A stretch of DNA of 64,000 bases, taken from assembly GCA_003342895.1 (NCBI GenBank), contig PTFA01000042.1, positions 5,322,640 through 5,386,639 on the forward strand. Direction: 5' to 3'. The stretch is from Casuarius casuarius. Its lineage: Eukaryota; Chordata; Aves; Casuariiformes; Casuariidae. Below are positions 1 to 14,682 of the stretch, one piece after another. The notes under the pieces are model-generated. The model did not search any database and had not been told where the DNA came from. It worked only from the letters and a program-made list of their open reading frames with translations. How positions within the stretch are numbered: the first letter of the stretch is position 1; each line of letters begins with the position of its first letter. Made by a program: the position numbers and the translations under genes.

Positions 1-3000
1 CTTCTGATGTGCTGATTCCTGCCTGATTAATGTGATTTCCTAGTCCTATTTTTGCTCTGCTGGTATCTGTCCAACCATAAACAGTATTTGCATTGTGCAT
101 GAGATCTTACTTCTCTGTAATCTTTAATATCTGGGAATCACTCCATCTGATTAGCTGGCCATTTTCAGTACAATGTGAAACCTTTCTCTTTCCTCTAGAA
201 ACTGTTAATGTTCTCTCAATACCCTCCAGAAAAGAATAGGAGGTAATGCTGATATATAGCACGCCTGAAAGGGAAGGATACCCATGGAATACACTGCAAG
301 ATCATACGCTAAACTGTCACATTTTACCTGCCATTTTGACCCTTAGTCCAATTTCTCTGGAATTTCAAAAGTAACATGGAAGTAGGACATGGCAGGATAT
401 TAAGCGTCTGCAAATACTTATTAGCAGGTCAAAGTTAGCCTAAATAAAACATTCACACCAAGCTTAAGTTTGGCATTATTCCAAGCAAGCTCTAATAAAA
501 TGTTTCACACCAGATTCAGTATTTCTCACTTGAAACTGTCCACAGATATAAGCATGTATGTATTTCGCATATACGATAGTGGTAATTCCCAGTAGATAAG
601 AAATTACATAGGAGAAACCAGAAAAACAGAAGACAAGAGAGGCTTTATTGACCGAAAGGAGCAGCAGTAATTTGGAGCACTTAGGCCATTATTTTGTGCT
701 TGAGAAGCATCAACATATATATACACCAGCCATATCTGTTTAAGTTTGAGGAAAGTAAATAGAAAGGCATAAATACAAAAATCCATGCAGAAATAAACAC
801 AGTCCTAACTGCAGCCCCCTGAGATTATAAAAAGCAAGGCAAACGGGCAGGGGGAGGGAAAATGAGTATCAGGGATTATTTTTATAGTTATAGACAACAG
901 ATAGATATCATCAAAGTTCAAGAATCTTCCAGCAGAGCCAACTAAGCTCAAATATGTTTCAATACTAAGGGTTGCATACAACCTGAAATCACGAAGTAGA
1001 GGGTACCAGCTCACTAGTTCTACGCTCTTGCCCTTAATCTGACTGGTTCCCACTGCATCCATCATGATGGAGTCCAACATAAATACTTTCACAAGGTCAA
1101 AAATAAATGGAAAAAACCCTCATCAGTAATACCAAGGAGCCTGTTAGGGCCAGGGGAGATGAATGAATCATCTTTTGTTACTCTTGCGGAAATGGAATAT
1201 TATAATTAATGGAAAAACCTGCATCTATTTCATGCATATAACATGAATTCTAGGGGAACTAAGACATATTTGACAAATTGGGCATCACACATAACATGCT
1301 TATTAATTCATAAATTAAAAATACATTCTGTTACCCTATCAAAGGAAACTTTGCATGTTATTGTCTCCCTCAGTAATCATTTTTTTAATCACCCAAGCTG
1401 TAAAGAGCCTCACATTTTAGAAGGAAAATCATAAAGCACTTTGCATCCATCTTGAACCATCATGCCTCTCTGCATTTCAGATTGAGTTGAAATTCCTAAT
1501 TGAAATGATTTTTCATGAGTTAAACTATAAAGGAGAAATAAGTGATACATTTAAATTATTTATTCAGCTTATTTATAATTAATTAGGTTTTTCTCTGTGC
1601 ACAGTCAGGCTATACTTGAGTGTTTGATTTTTAAAACCTTCTCTATCATCAGGCAACAATGGATGACTGCTTTTCTCATGTCACTCTTGTTTTAGTTTGC
1701 TCTAGAGATTCAGACGACTCCCATTCACATCTTGGTTGACTTTAATGTATTAACTCTTTCAAGTCACAAATGTTGGCTAGAATTTTTTAGTGAGAGACAT
1801 TAAGCAAAACTATGTGGCAGACTGCATATGTACAAGCTGTTCTAGGTGGAGAGGTGAGGAGGTCAAAGCTGGGATCAACCCCAGCTGAACACAAGTCTTT
1901 TCTCCTCCTCTCCACTGAAGGACAAGGGGAAGACACAATTTCTTACCCAGTGCACAATCCCTGGACCATTTCTGGTTTGGAGCAAGATGAGCAATTTCTT
2001 TTCTTCACAGGAGGAGCACATAAAGGAAGGAGGAGTAACTGACTACAAAACTCAGCATGGGAGGTAGCAAAACAGGAAAAAGAAGGTTTTCCAGACCCTT
2101 CTCGCCCCAAGAGGAAGCCCCGGCAGTGGCTCCTTCTCATACTTCATGCACTGGCAGAGCAGCCACAGTGCGCGTGGGCCTCGGCAGGCAGCCACGAGGC
2201 TGCTCCTCACAAGGGCCCACAACAGACTGCGCTAGACTGCCTTCAGCACAGCCCCAGCACTGGCTACCTAGCATCTTAGTGTAATTTTCCTAGATGGAAG
2301 AAAATAGGGAGAACTCTTGTTTTGGCACAGTGGTGACGAGAGAGTAACTGGAGAAAAAAAAAATCTTAATTCCAAGACGGCATTTTAAAAAACACTAAGA
2401 ATTTTTAAAATTTTCCAGTTTACCTTCTCCTCCCAGTTAAAAAGATTACCTTTAAAATCACAAACAAGAAAGTTAATGTTTTTACTCTTAAAAACAAAAG
2501 ATTGTGTTTTTATACTTTGTTGTCTGGCCTCAAGGGTCAGAAACATCCCTCCTCTTTTTTAAACCAAGGCTGTCAGCCTTACGTAATCATGCGGCTCCAC
2601 ACGTGGGCCTTCCAAGGAAGGGAAAAAGCATTAAGCTGTGCAACAAAATCCAAGGCAGGTTAAAAAAATTTATTATAAGACAGAAGTAAGAGGTTATGGA
2701 ACTTGAGAAACGTTTCCAAAAAAAATTAGGACTAGATAACTTTCACAAACATACCATTTTTAAAGAAGGGTTTAGAAATGATTTTAACCGTCGGTTTCTC
2801 CTGAAGTGTCTTGTAGCAATGCAACAGAGGCAAAAGTTCTCCTGTAAAAATCGCTAAGCTCAGGGATATTCCCAGAAAGTGATAAATACTGAAAAACTTG
2901 CAAGATCTTAGAATGCAGTAACACCAGTTTTCATAGAAAGATACTTTAAAATTCCCTAACACTCATAATACCATGCTTGGATTTTTACAAGTTACTTAAA

Positions 3001-4396
3001 ACTAGTAAGTTTTTAAAATGAAGACGGATCAAAAGGTGTATTAAAATCTCCACTGTTGAACTTCGGGTGGGGGGAAAAAAAAATCAGAATTTTATGATAA
3101 CAGTTAAAAATAAAAAAGTAACCATGTCTTACAGAAACTAGACCTGGGTAAACCTCAGAAAATACTAAGTTTTACGGAACAGCTTTTTTGATATTCCTTT
3201 GCAGAGCTGGCCCCTTAAAAGGATACTTTTACACTCTGAAGTTTGCTGCTTTACTGAGTCTCCTATGCAGCATTTGAATCAGGACAGTCATTTCTGAGCC
3301 TATCTGCACTATCATGAGATAGGGCAGTTTACCCTCTGGGCAAGGAGTTCAGGCCATGGGGCCATAAAGAAGAGGTGGAGAGAAGGGGCAGTGAGGCTGG
3401 GCAAGTCCCAAGGAGCTCCCTGGTCAGGGGCCTGCCGTTTCCCTGCTGGCACCAGGAGGTGAGCCAAGCACACTACTGCTCTGAAGAAATGAAACTACCA
3501 ATCTTGAAACACTAGTGCAAAATTAATGCATGACTTGCAATGGCGGCAGCAATAGCCTCTGCTGCAAGCACCTTGGCTGTATACCCCTGGCCAGCCAATG
3601 CGACCGTAGCACACAGGACGTTATCCTGCTGCAAAGAAGGAAAGCAGAAGAGGGATTGAGCTTCTTGACCCCAAATCAGCCAAGCAGAGGGGAAAGTGGC
3701 AGCATCCTTATGCACTCTCTGCTCTGCCCTTGTTCGAGGCCGGCCAGAGGCAGGTATCCTAATGCAGCAGGAAGGGCTCCCTCATGGCCCCAAATAGCAC
3801 GCTGAGCTCTGGAGGAGAGCGCTTTACATGGGAAGCGTAAAAGACAGGGCTCGGTTCAGCGGGCTCAGCCTTGCATTTGCCCAGCTGGCAGTCAGCCCAG
3901 AGGGACCATAGAAGTGCAAATCCAGGAAACAGTCACAATAACCTGAATATTCCCTATATCATGCCTGGGATTGCCTCCAGTTAGTATCTCTCCTGTGAGA
4001 AAGCAACAGCTGAGTCCTTTTTTGGCTGCTGGATTCAAATGTTAGGTCCCCCCACATAACACTTCTGTGTTCACTCCATAAAACCACGCATCTCCAGTGC
4101 TCACCTCTGCCATATCCAACATCATTCCTGCAAGATCATTGTGGCTACAGACTGGAGCTAATAGGAAGTATTTCACAGCAAACCTCCTGCAGCCTCCTCT
4201 TTCACTGCTTGCCCTGCTCCCCACCACAGCCACAGCTCACGAGCATATCGTATCTCATGCAAGTGCTCTCCATGGGAACTCCCAGCTCCCCAAAACGGGT
4301 AATCGCCATGGCCCACGAGGTTCAAAGCCCTGACTGTTGCTGTCCAAAAAGGCTCTACTGTGCCAGCATCACGCAAACACAAAATACTCACCCCTG
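1..4396. other. Non-coding AT-rich sequence, no gene seen
   Basis: No reading frame here resembles a known protein; the longest are below 100 codons and overlap each other on both strands, as expected by chance. There are short A or T runs (for example near 2350 and 3075) and a somewhat GC-richer stretch at about 3270-3900 without a CpG island. Given the minus-strand first exon at 33.7 kb, this is plausibly deep intron sequence, but that is inference. Confidence 0.6.
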
Positions 4397-4436
4397 CCCA
4401 AAACACACACCCATACACACACATATACACAGACAG
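4397..4436. repeat. Degenerate (CA)n/(TA)n microsatellite
   Basis: A run of CA dinucleotides interrupted by TA and CCC, reading on the plus strand. No function is implied. Confidence 0.7.
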
Positions 4437-5177
4437 CTCAACCATATACCTGCTGGCAACACCTTTTTAACATAGCTCCCGAACACAGGTGTGAGAAAAG
4501 ATAATCAGTTAAGTATCAGGATGCTAAAAGCCAACAGCCAAACCAAATACAAAACAAAGGACAACAAAAGTCAATTACTTGAGGTTTGGGGGCCATCTTT
4601 TCTTTGTAGCATGTGTTTTCTAGTCAGCCAGCACAGAATTTTTAGCAATCATGAAAACGTAAGCTATGTGTGGGACGAGTAAATATGAACCCAAGGTGAG
4701 TGATGTACCATTTTGCCATATCTGAAATGCAAGAACAACTAGATTCTTCTTAAAGATGTCTGATTTTTCACCCTGCTATGTAAAGCTGCTATATTAGACT
4801 GTTTATTTCTAATGTGAAAGTTGTATAGAATTACACACAGTTCTTCCCCTTGGGGGGCTCTATTTCACCTTTTGATGTAATCTTGTTTGATGTTTCCCTT
4901 ATCATATTAAAAATGTTTTCAAAGCAGACAATCTGCTATTGAATCTCCTTCCTAAAATAAAAGCTTATTATGGTTGATGCTTTATGTAGGTCAAGAATGG
5001 TTTTTACAGATCCTAGTGTAAATAAGGCTTGAAGAAAACAACCCATAGGGATTCCCATGCCCTCAGGTACTACAGTGTTTTAATTCAGTTGGTTATACAA
5101 ATCCTACCTTTGCAAAAACAATTTTTGTTTTTCCTTTGTTAGAAGCACAAACTTTCTCATTGCATGGCCTAAGGGCT

Positions 5178-5199
5178 TCTTTTGTTTGTTTGTTTTGTT
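5178..5199. repeat. (TTTG)n short tandem repeat
   Basis: Three to four TTTG units in a T-rich context. Confidence 0.6.
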
Positions 5200-5373
5200 A
5201 AAAAGCTGGGGTTTTGGCTCTCTGCCTAGTGCTGGTGTACAGCACTGGAGAGATTTCAAGTGTTCTTCTATCATTTGCAGGTATTTTTATTGTTACACAT
5301 TTAGAGCTTGATTCTGAAGCCCTGCTTTACTAGCGGCTGCAAGAAGTCATCCTGAAACATTAAAGACCACCCA

Positions 5374-5396
5374 CCCCATATTCATGGGGGGGGGGG
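5374..5396. repeat. Small hairpin running into an 11-G homopolymer
   Basis: CCCCAT at 5374-5379 and ATGGGG at 5384-5389 are perfect inverted arms with a 4-nt loop. The right arm is the start of an 11-G run at 5386-5396. Its length should be treated as uncertain in any assembly. Confidence 0.6.
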
Positions 5397-5559
5397 AGAG
5401 TTATGCTTCCCTCTCTCATAGTGTCTTACAATCAGGCTCCCTGGCAAGTAGCCCTATACAGTGGATTAAGCTCTTATATCGACTTGTACATGATACACAT
5501 AATCCTGTTGGTTACAGGGGGACAACTCAAGGTGATCGGTCACTCATGTTTGGCCTCCA

Positions 5560-5606
5560 TAAAAAACAGGGGGAGAAGGCAGGAAGGAGAGAAAGGAAAG
5601 GAAGAA
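5560..5606. repeat. Purine-rich (GA/GGAA) tract
   Basis: Nearly pure A and G on the plus strand with repeated GGAA and GAGA words. This is low-complexity sequence. Confidence 0.5.
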
Positions 5607-6464
5607 ATTCCTCTTGTGATATCGGTAGCTGGCTTCAATTTATGCCACATTACATTTCTCAGCTTTTTTAAAAGAGACTTTGAAACAGAAACAGGCTGAA
5701 AGAACACCATGCCACTGAACAGTCACAAATGCTTGGAGATCATTTGTACAACGCCTTTCAGTGTCCAGAGATGGGTGGAGGCATCTCTGAAATGCAGAGA
5801 GCAAAATGTGCACTAGCAGCCGGGACAGGACAATGTAGTGCCCAGTGCTAATGCACTAAACAACACAGCGGCATTATTAACAGACTAATTAATAACCTAA
5901 TGTAAACCATACTGCGAAAAAGAATTTTAAATCTTGCATAAGGCAGTTAATAATTATTTCACCCAGAGAGTTGCTTTTTTAAAAGATTTGGAAATGATGT
6001 TCTGGAATTGAGTTACTGTGTCTGAACATCCTCCTCAGACTTTTATGGAGACACAACTCCTATTCAAATTAACAGGAAAATATTTCCCTTGGGTAAAGGA
6101 AGCAGAAGCAGGGGTGGAAATCAGTATTCTTTTGGCCAGAAAAGAAAGGCTCAGCCTCATCATTAGCTTTCGGTTTATGAAACTAAATTTGCAGGATACA
6201 GTCCAATGCCATTAAGAAACAAAACCACTTGTAGAAAGGAAGGCAAAGATCCCTCATGTTTGAGCAATTCACCCATCTGTCTGGAAATTTTAACTGGAGA
6301 AGTTTAGAGAGAAACTTTTTTTTTTTTTTTAATAACATCATACAGCTGACCTGCAGTCCAGATAGATACAGGCCACAGCTGGCAGTTAAGTCTTCTCACT
6401 GTCATGATTTTTAAGCGATGAAAAAAGAAAAGGAGATCCTCCACACTAGCTCCGATACTACTGT

Positions 6465-6520
6465 TATAAGGAAACGGAGGGGGAAGTGTCAGGGGAAGGA
6501 AGAGAAGGAAGGAGACCCTT
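6465..6520. repeat. Purine-rich (GGAA) tract
   Basis: Mostly A/G sequence with repeated GGAAG words. GGAA is the ETS core, but clustering in a low-complexity tract is not by itself evidence of regulation. Confidence 0.5.
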
Positions 6521-8082
6521 CTCCCCAGCAAAACGCAGTATCTCTTCAGATCCCCCTCCCCAGATTTGAATTAAGTAAACTTCCCCCACTGCCCTCTTCT
6601 GGTCAAGCACAGATTACTTGGTAAAAAAGGGTCTTTTAATCACCAGAGGCACTTTATCATTTGTCCTGCTGTTTAGGTTACCTTTGCAAAGGTGCATAAA
6701 CTACAGGCTGGGTGAAGACCACAACTAGTGTCTCAGAGCAGTGAGTTTACACAACAAAGCAATAAAGTCAGTCCACTAAAAGTTAGAAAGAAAGTCAGAA
6801 AGCAGTAACTGGATGTCATATTACAGGCTCCAGAAAAGTCACCCACCACTCCCCTATATGTCATTTTGACGTGATGCTGCCTCTACAAATAATATAACGT
6901 ACACTTAAAACATTAAACTACTTAGATATATAAAACAGGGCCTATTCTTCCACTGATGGATACGTTTAGCTCATCAACTTTAACAGAAGCTCCAGACAAC
7001 ATAATGACAAAACATATATAATTTGGATTGGCCAACAGAAGAGCTATTGTGAACCAGAATTACTATTCAGTTTTACCCCATACTCCTCTTCTCCACAGCC
7101 ATTCAAATGCACTCCTTGTGAATGGAAAGTATTTTTTACTGGTATAAACTTAAGCATATTTAGCTTTTTTAAAAATACAGTAAATACCAGCAACTTAGAA
7201 AAAGATATCATTTCCTTAAAAGGACATAAATACTTCATTTTTTCCAAGTCTACCAAAAGACTTATTGAAAACAAGCATCACATGCAGGAAAACGCCACAT
7301 TAGCCAGTGCATACTTTTGAAACGTTCATATTAAAACACAAGCACATTAGAAGAAAAAAAAAGTGCACAAAGTGATCTAGATGTGTCCACTTTTATCCCG
7401 AGCAGATGAAAAGTTGACCTTGGAAGAAGATGTTGCATGTAAGCAATAGCACATACTTAGTTTTGCTGATGGCAGTGATGGCTGCCACTTCCCATCTAGC
7501 TGGGAGCAGTCACATTATGGTTTGCATCTCAGCACGGCAGAGAGGGCAGCCAGCTGGTGCAGCCTGTCTCCTTGCAGTCTCAGCCTACGCGCTCAGGCTG
7601 GATCATCGCCGACTAACCTGGTAACCCAGATCAGGTCGGCCAGCCAAGCGGCGGGCATCACAGCAATTGCTTGCGTGACTCCCACTTCCCAGAACTGGTA
7701 AGTGGGTCAGCTCCGCATTTGCTGCTTAGGTGCTAAGTAGGTGGGTGCAAGTTATATTGGGTTTGTAGGTCAATATTGATGATCCAATCATATAAGTGTA
7801 CTGGCAGACGAAGAGGACAGAGTTAAAGACCCAATAACACACACAGATCATGGAGTACCATTTCAAGACTAAGGCACCATCACCTCTCACTTTGTAGGCA
7901 CTGAGGATTATCATGGCTTAAAGTTCATGATGGAGCCTTTCCAGTTCTAAAGATTATATTTGTCCATTTTGACTAATATATAACCAGAGTTTACACTGAG
8001 CTCATTCACTAGCCTAGAAGTCCACGTAAGCCTCCCCTACATCCATCTTCAAGGCTTTTTCCCCCCCCACACCCAGGAGTGG

Positions 8083-8131
8083 GGAGAGCCGAAAGGAAGG
8101 AAGTACAAGGAAGGGAGGGAGGAAAAAAAAT
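8083..8131. repeat. Purine-rich (GGAA)n tract
   Basis: A repeated GGAAGGAAG-type tract ending in an A run, preceded by an 8-C run and a CACCC word just upstream. Confidence 0.5.
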
Positions 8132-9198
8132 AACTCTTCTGATAAAGAATAAAAACTCATGAGAAGTATAGTTTTAAAAACAAGAAGACAGTTTCACTGG
8201 AAATGCATATGCCCCTGAAACCAGAGTTTTAAGTATAATAACCCTCATCTTAACCATAACTATGATTACAATAGACAACAAATAAGTAAAATTCATCAAT
8301 AATGAATAAAATTGCCTAGTCCTTGCAGACAATGCAGAACACTAAGATTTCCATGCAAGTAAATAAATGAAGGATTAGCCCTATTTGTGGAGAAACTATT
8401 CCAGCAAGAATTAGATTCAGAAATCTCCAAAGGTCAATTCCTCCCCTACCCTGTCACAGCATTTGTCTGAGGAAGTAGTGCATCCAAATACTTATACTCA
8501 GAGAGACAGCTTTCTCCCCTTGCTTTCCTCATGTTAAAAATATTTTGCTCAGATTGGCAAACTGGACATGATCAGACATGCTTGGCAAAGGTACCCATTT
8601 TTCTTCCCCAACAAAATCTTCTACCTTTTCAATTATGTCTTAACATGGCTCCATGGTTTATTCATCAGAGGCTACTGTGCTCATAAGCTATTGCTACTGG
8701 ATTAACAACACTTAATTTTCTTCCATATTAACTGCATAGGTGATAAGTCAGAAGGGAGGGTAAATCTTAATACCAAAAAAATGTTTGCATGCAAAGGAAG
8801 ACCTACCTTCTGTAAAGAGTTTATAAACCTCAATAAATGGCACCGGATTCAGATTTGACAAACCACCAAGCGTAAGTCAACCATGAATTCTCTCATTGTC
8901 AAATTTAATAGAATCTCAGCAATGGTAAAATCATCATTCTATGCTGCAAACATTCAAAGTCACAGACTGCTGCTCATTTCTTAATTATGTAAAAACCTAT
9001 TTAATGCTTGTGCTCAGTATACTATTTTCATCTGACTAAACAAACTTTTAGGAAGTATTCCTTAAATGGAGGAAGATGGTTTGCATTCAAGAACTAGAGA
9101 CACCTGGAAACTTTATTATGCACACCCCAAAAAGCTCCTAACTAAATCAAAAGAGGAAAAAAGTGCCAGGAATTGTCCAAATGAGCTTCTTCTATGTC

Positions 9199-9212
9199 TT
9201 TTTTTTTTTTTT
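9199..9212. repeat. T homopolymer, 14 nt
   Basis: An uninterrupted T run. Nothing beside it identifies it as the tail of a minus-strand retroelement. Confidence 0.7.
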
Positions 9213-12200
9213 AATTACTAAAGAAAAGGCAAGTTCTGTGAACGTGTTTCTTTAATTAAAAAGAAATAAATACTCTTTCTTCAATCCCCATTTCCAGTCT
9301 CATTCTCCCAAATTGTGCTCAACACAGGCAGACTCTGAAAAAAAGCTGTTTAACATAAGGTAAAAAGGGAAGAAGAATGCACTGGAATTTATTTTTTCCT
9401 AACTGATTAGAGAAAATACAAACACAACAGTTTGTAAGCAACCAAAAAAACCACACAAGGAGCCTTTCTCAATTATTAAAATGAAATATGCTAGTCCACA
9501 AAGTAATTTGAGAAAGTTATAAGGGTTAAAAAGAGAATCTAAGTCTTGATATGAGATTTTATCTTTGGCTACTACTTGCACCTCTCTCCAATGTCAACCT
9601 GAATATCATACAGAAGTGATAGCTTGGACGGTAACATGCCATGTTAATACTCAGTCTAAATACTAAGAATTTTTTTTTCTAGTATACATTTCTACTAAAT
9701 CTTGTAATAACAACAACACAGGTCACCCAGTACTAGAAATATGCTGTGCCTCATTGTGTATCTTAACTCTCTTTTCTTCTTTTCTTACACAGAGAAGACA
9801 TATCTTGTGTAGGCTCACTCTTCTTAGTTCTATTATACAAAACTATGGCATTTTTACAGTGTCATATGCCAGATAACATTTCTGAAGGGAAATAAAAATG
9901 ATATAGCTCTTTGTAAAACATTTTAATACAATCAGCTTGCTCTAACTCCCACAGAAGCTGATTGAAAAAATCCCATGACTTCAGTGGGACTGAGACCAAA
10001 GTAACAAGGCACATGTGCTAGACACGCTCAAATCTGAATAAACAACACAGCAACACATCCTAGTTGCACTTTCTTCCAAGGCTCCTTGCAGTCTAAAAAA
10101 CACGTCTAAACAGCAGGAGCACAGTGGAGTGGAAGCAGTTCTTCCTGTAAATGAGCAAAGGTTTTTGATAGTATCAGCATTTACTTTGGTTCACCTGGCA
10201 GTGCCTGAAAAAAAAAAAACACGGATTTAATAGGGCTTAGGCTTTGTACAAGACACATTGAGAACAATAACCTCAAACTAAGTGAAGTATGTTACAGTTG
10301 AGCAACCCTCTGTGGAAGTCACCAAAAGGTAACAAACACCACTACTGTTGAAAAGGGTAGTGGATGGGAATCCCTTCATCCATGTGATAGAAGGCATTTT
10401 TAGTTACAGTATTGTCCAGAAACGTTCCCTCTATCAATGTTGTTGCATTGGCATTCAAAGACAGGTTTTGAATTGAATATACAGTTATGTCAGAAAAACT
10501 GCCTGCTCGTATAGCTCAACATGAAGTCTGACTACATTTAAATGTGCTGGTCTGTTATTAGAAGTGGAGGGAGGGGGACAGGATTCAAACACCCATGTCT
10601 CGGATTGGGAAGTTGAGAGAAAAGAGGAAGAGTAAGGAGAATAAATCTCTTCAGAGACTTGTACAAGAAAGAGGAGACATCACATAGGAAGCCCAGACTT
10701 CTGCTTTTCCTTAAGCTGAGTCAGTACCATTGAATTGCTTCTCTGTATTCCAGAACAGAGGGTCTGCAAGATTGGGGCAGGACAACTGATGCCTCCCAGA
10801 GTTAGGGAGAAGGAACCAAAGTTGGCTGGATTATGCAGCCATACTGTTGGCCTAGCCTTCCCATACAATAGCTCTGTATTCTTCTTTTCACCCCCCAAAA
10901 TTTCTCTGTCCATCCCCAGTATGGAGATCAATGGCCATAGGATCCCCCTCTTCTCCTGCAGGAACTCAGGACAACAGAACTGCAGGGAGAAGCAAAGCAG
11001 ACTCTGCTTTGCCTCTGACAGGTAATTCTAGCTTTTCTGCTCTCTTCTTGGATCTCTCAAAATGTCCTCTGGCATTCTTGGAAGATAGGTTTCCTTCCTC
11101 CTGCTCGCATGTTCTCCAGCAAAAAAGGAAGGTTACCTATGTATGTGCACCTGGCCAGGTTAAGCCACATCCATCTTAGCTACACACCGCTTGCTCATCC
11201 AACCTGCTTGGGAGACAGTCCACTACAGCACAAGTGACAGTCTATCCTAGCACACATGAGAATTTTAGGAACAACCTGAAGTACAATCTGCATCTTCTGG
11301 CAGCACACTGGTTTTGAGCAGCAGGGAAATGATGCAAGGAAAGACCAGAAGCAACACCATAGTTAAAAATCTTGCTGCTGAATTATTTTTTTCTCCAACT
11401 ATGAACCTGCTCTTCCCATGAAGACATTTCTGAGAAATTGTGGCATAGCAACATGCAGGGACGAGGGAGATAGACAGAGTGAGAAGGGGAAACATAGCAC
11501 TTGAGTCAAAGCAAACAAAATGAAAACTAAGACAGTTTTCTTCACCCTGTTGTCTAGCCTGTAATCTCTCTACTCCTACTTCCTTTTCTTCTCTCGGGGT
11601 ATGTAGGAGTCCAAAAGAGAAGACTATGGAGCAATGCACAAATGTTTAAGCAAAGATCTTCTGTAAGCTGCAGGGCATTTTGACAAAAGAAGGCAAGGGC
11701 AGAGCAAGAGGCTATAGCTGTGGGACGTGGTAGGAAACTTCAGTAGAAAAACCAAGCAAAGACCTTGTATGGAGAATGTAGGGAAAATTATATGAATGAA
11801 GGCTTCAAAAGCCTGCATTAAGCAAAATAAATGGAGATGGAAAGAAAGCATCATCATTTGTGACCCAACAGTGGGGTGGAAATTGCCAAGAGCTCAACAC
11901 ATAAGCTGACATGACGGAGGCTCTTCCAAATACCCCAAGCATAGAATAGGACTGTTACTGATTTAAAATACATGAGAGGAAAAATGGACATTAGCATTCG
12001 CACAAAGTCTGTAAGCAGGGGATAACAGGGTCTTAGAGGTGGCTTTTTTGCTAGCCCAGCATCGGGGAGACCAGATGCAAACATGTGTGGGTCCTGCCCA
12101 GTGTGGAGCTATACTTCCACTTGCCGCCCTGGTTGTGAAAAAAGGAACTGCATGAGCATATCTTTCTATATCTTTGCAGTAGGACAACAGGGATTCTTCA

Positions 12201-13650
12201 GAGGGCGCAAGTGGTGAGATTTTACGTCCAACATCTACTGCTGATGAACAACATCAAAACATAACACCAAAGATATAACTTTCCCATTAAAAATGAACAG
12301 TGTATGCAGGAGGGTGGAGAGGAGGGGAGGTAACTATCTTTCTATAATCAGAAAGTTGGGGGGAAAAAAATCCAGGAATAGAGGATATAGAAAAAAAGAA
12401 CAATCCAAATTTACTTTAATATCACATAGCAAAATCCCCACCCTGTACCCTCCAACTTCAGCCTGGAGGTAGATTTTGGTTCCTGGCTGCACAAGGTGAG
12501 GTGCCGATGCCCCAGGCTGAGCTGCAGCCCTTTCTCAGATACGAGAATATATATTTATAGCTCAAGCTTGGTCAGTGAAGATGATGCCATCCTCCCTCTA
12601 ATATAATGCATTCCTCAGCAGCAGCCCATGTAGCACCGAAACAGCCTTTAAAACAGTATGCATAGAGGGAGAAGGGAACAGTTTCTTCATTTAAAAAAGC
12701 AGGGTACAACTGCCAGCCAATTAATTCAGTTGGGGGGTGAGGGAGAGACTTTCCTGATAAGTATCACAGGAAACAAATGCAATTGCCAGCTGTCTGTGGA
12801 TCACTGAGCGATATCTTCTTTAATGCCCACAATGACACTGAAATTTCATTTCCCCAGCCCTCAAATATGAAATATTGTATTCTACTTGCCTTCTGGGGAA
12901 GTACAGTAACTTTTTTTTAATCCATTGCCTGCTGTGACTCCTTAAATATCTACTCAGACAAACCAGCCTTTCTCCCTCTCTCTCTTGATTTTTACAGGAT
13001 ACAGCCTAGGCAATGTCATGACTATTAAAAAATAAGCTTTATTAAAGAAGAAATTAATGCACAATTCTCCCCTTCATTCTTCTTCTATCTATTCAAAACC
13101 TAAATATCAGCCTGGTTTCAAGGGAGGAGCCAATGTTTTTCTGCTGGGGGGGAAAAAAAGAAGAAAAAGCCGCTCCAGCACTCGAGCTATTGTATCCCAT
13201 CAGCTCTTTAATCAGTCCCACTACCAATGTATTTTTCAGTAGTGTGCGTGCCTGGGTTGGGAAAACAAGTTGCAGAAAGCAGATTCTGAGCCTCACCAGT
13301 CATTTGCTGCTGATTTCAATGGAAGCAGGGTCAAATACTCCCAGATTTAATACAGAAGACCCACGTTCCATAATTCTTCACTTTAAAACATGTTTGTTAT
13401 CCTGTTTACCAGCAGGCACCTTTGGAAAAAAGGTGACTTTGCCTTGATGAGACCTCGCAGCTAATCATTAGTGTGCTTCCAAAGTGCCTTTTTAAGTTTT
13501 CTTATCCTCTGGTTTCCAATTAAGGCAGTACTGAAATTTCTTAGAAGCGGAATATGACATCATAAGAAGGTTTTGCAGAAGCTCTCACTGTACGTCCATT
13601 TATATTAGTCTCATCATCCATAACAAGTGTTTAAAAAGCGGAAAAACAAC

Positions 13651-13685
13651 CATGATGCATAATGCATTGTGTCATGATGCATAAT
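13651..13685. repeat. 13-bp direct repeat, 22-bp period
   Basis: CATGATGCATAAT occurs at 13651-13663 and again at 13673-13685. Each unit contains ATGCATAAT, a homeodomain/POU-like word, and another ATGCAT-related word lies between them. The paired spacing of about two helical turns suggests a possible cooperative binding site, but this is inference from sequence alone. Confidence 0.5.
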
Positions 13686-14682
13686 AATTAAAACCCCTCC
13701 CCCAGCTCCTGAGGTTTAAAATCTATCCAAGTAAGCATTTCAGCATAAAGGCTTTGACAAAAACACCATTTAGGGACTTTCAAATTTACGGCTACACAAT
13801 TTGTCATCATCTATACTGGAAAGAAGGTTTAACATAAAAACAACAACAAAGAAAAGAAGATAATACAATGCAATTCTGCACTTGATGAATCTCCTGTTGA
13901 CTAAAAATCCGTATGCCTGGCAGTCAGAAAAGTTATTAACCTGCCAAATTACAAATTGAACTCGTGTATTTTTTCTCCTAGAATTCTTTAAGCAGAACAA
14001 TATTGAGTATCCCATGTTCAAGTATTAGCAAAGGTTACTTGCCTTCGGAATATTGATTAGCACAACCCTTGTGGGAATTACTTCACTTTTCCAAAGCAAA
14101 TTAAAGATCTGAAAAGCAATTCTCAACTTAAGTTCAAATGCAGTTATTTAAAAATGGATGATTAACGCAATTACTGACTGGCACAGAGAGCATGGCTCTA
14201 CAGAGGCAGCCAGTGGAATTCACAGTTAATGCTGAAATCAGATTACCTTGAAAGAACTCCCTTGATCCAGGGAAGAAAAAATAAAACTGATACCTGGGAG
14301 CTGATTTCTCACTTGAATAACACATATTTCCTTCTATGTCACAGACTGTATTGAAATTCGATATGCATGTATCTAGCCTGGGTTTTTCAAATTTTTCAGA
14401 CTTAAGCACAAGGGTGCAAGTTACTGACTTGCATCCCTATGAAGCACTCTTCATTCACCCTCCAAGGTTTCCCAAGTGCCTGCTGAACAATGCTAATATT
14501 GCTTAGAATAAGCATTTCTGTGGCTGCTGTCTTTAGTAATGATTTACCCAACAGTAAGCTCACTTGTTTTCTGTTTTTCTTTCGGGCTTCTATGCAGCAC
14601 CCAACAGCACAGTGTACACACGTCATGGTATTGAGCATGTTTATGCTAAAGCTTTTGAGGAAGAACATCCTCTTATTTGAAT

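Larger units (their letters stand above)
4437..14682. other. Non-coding stretch with scattered simple repeats
   Basis: AT-rich sequence with no recognisable exon. It contains a (TTTG)n tract, an 11-G run, three purine-rich tracts, several T or A homopolymers and a short direct repeat, listed separately. A slightly CpG-richer patch lies at about 7500-7690 but is too short and weak to call an island. The longest frame, 124 codons on the minus strand at 11265-11639, has no family features I recognise. Confidence 0.6.
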
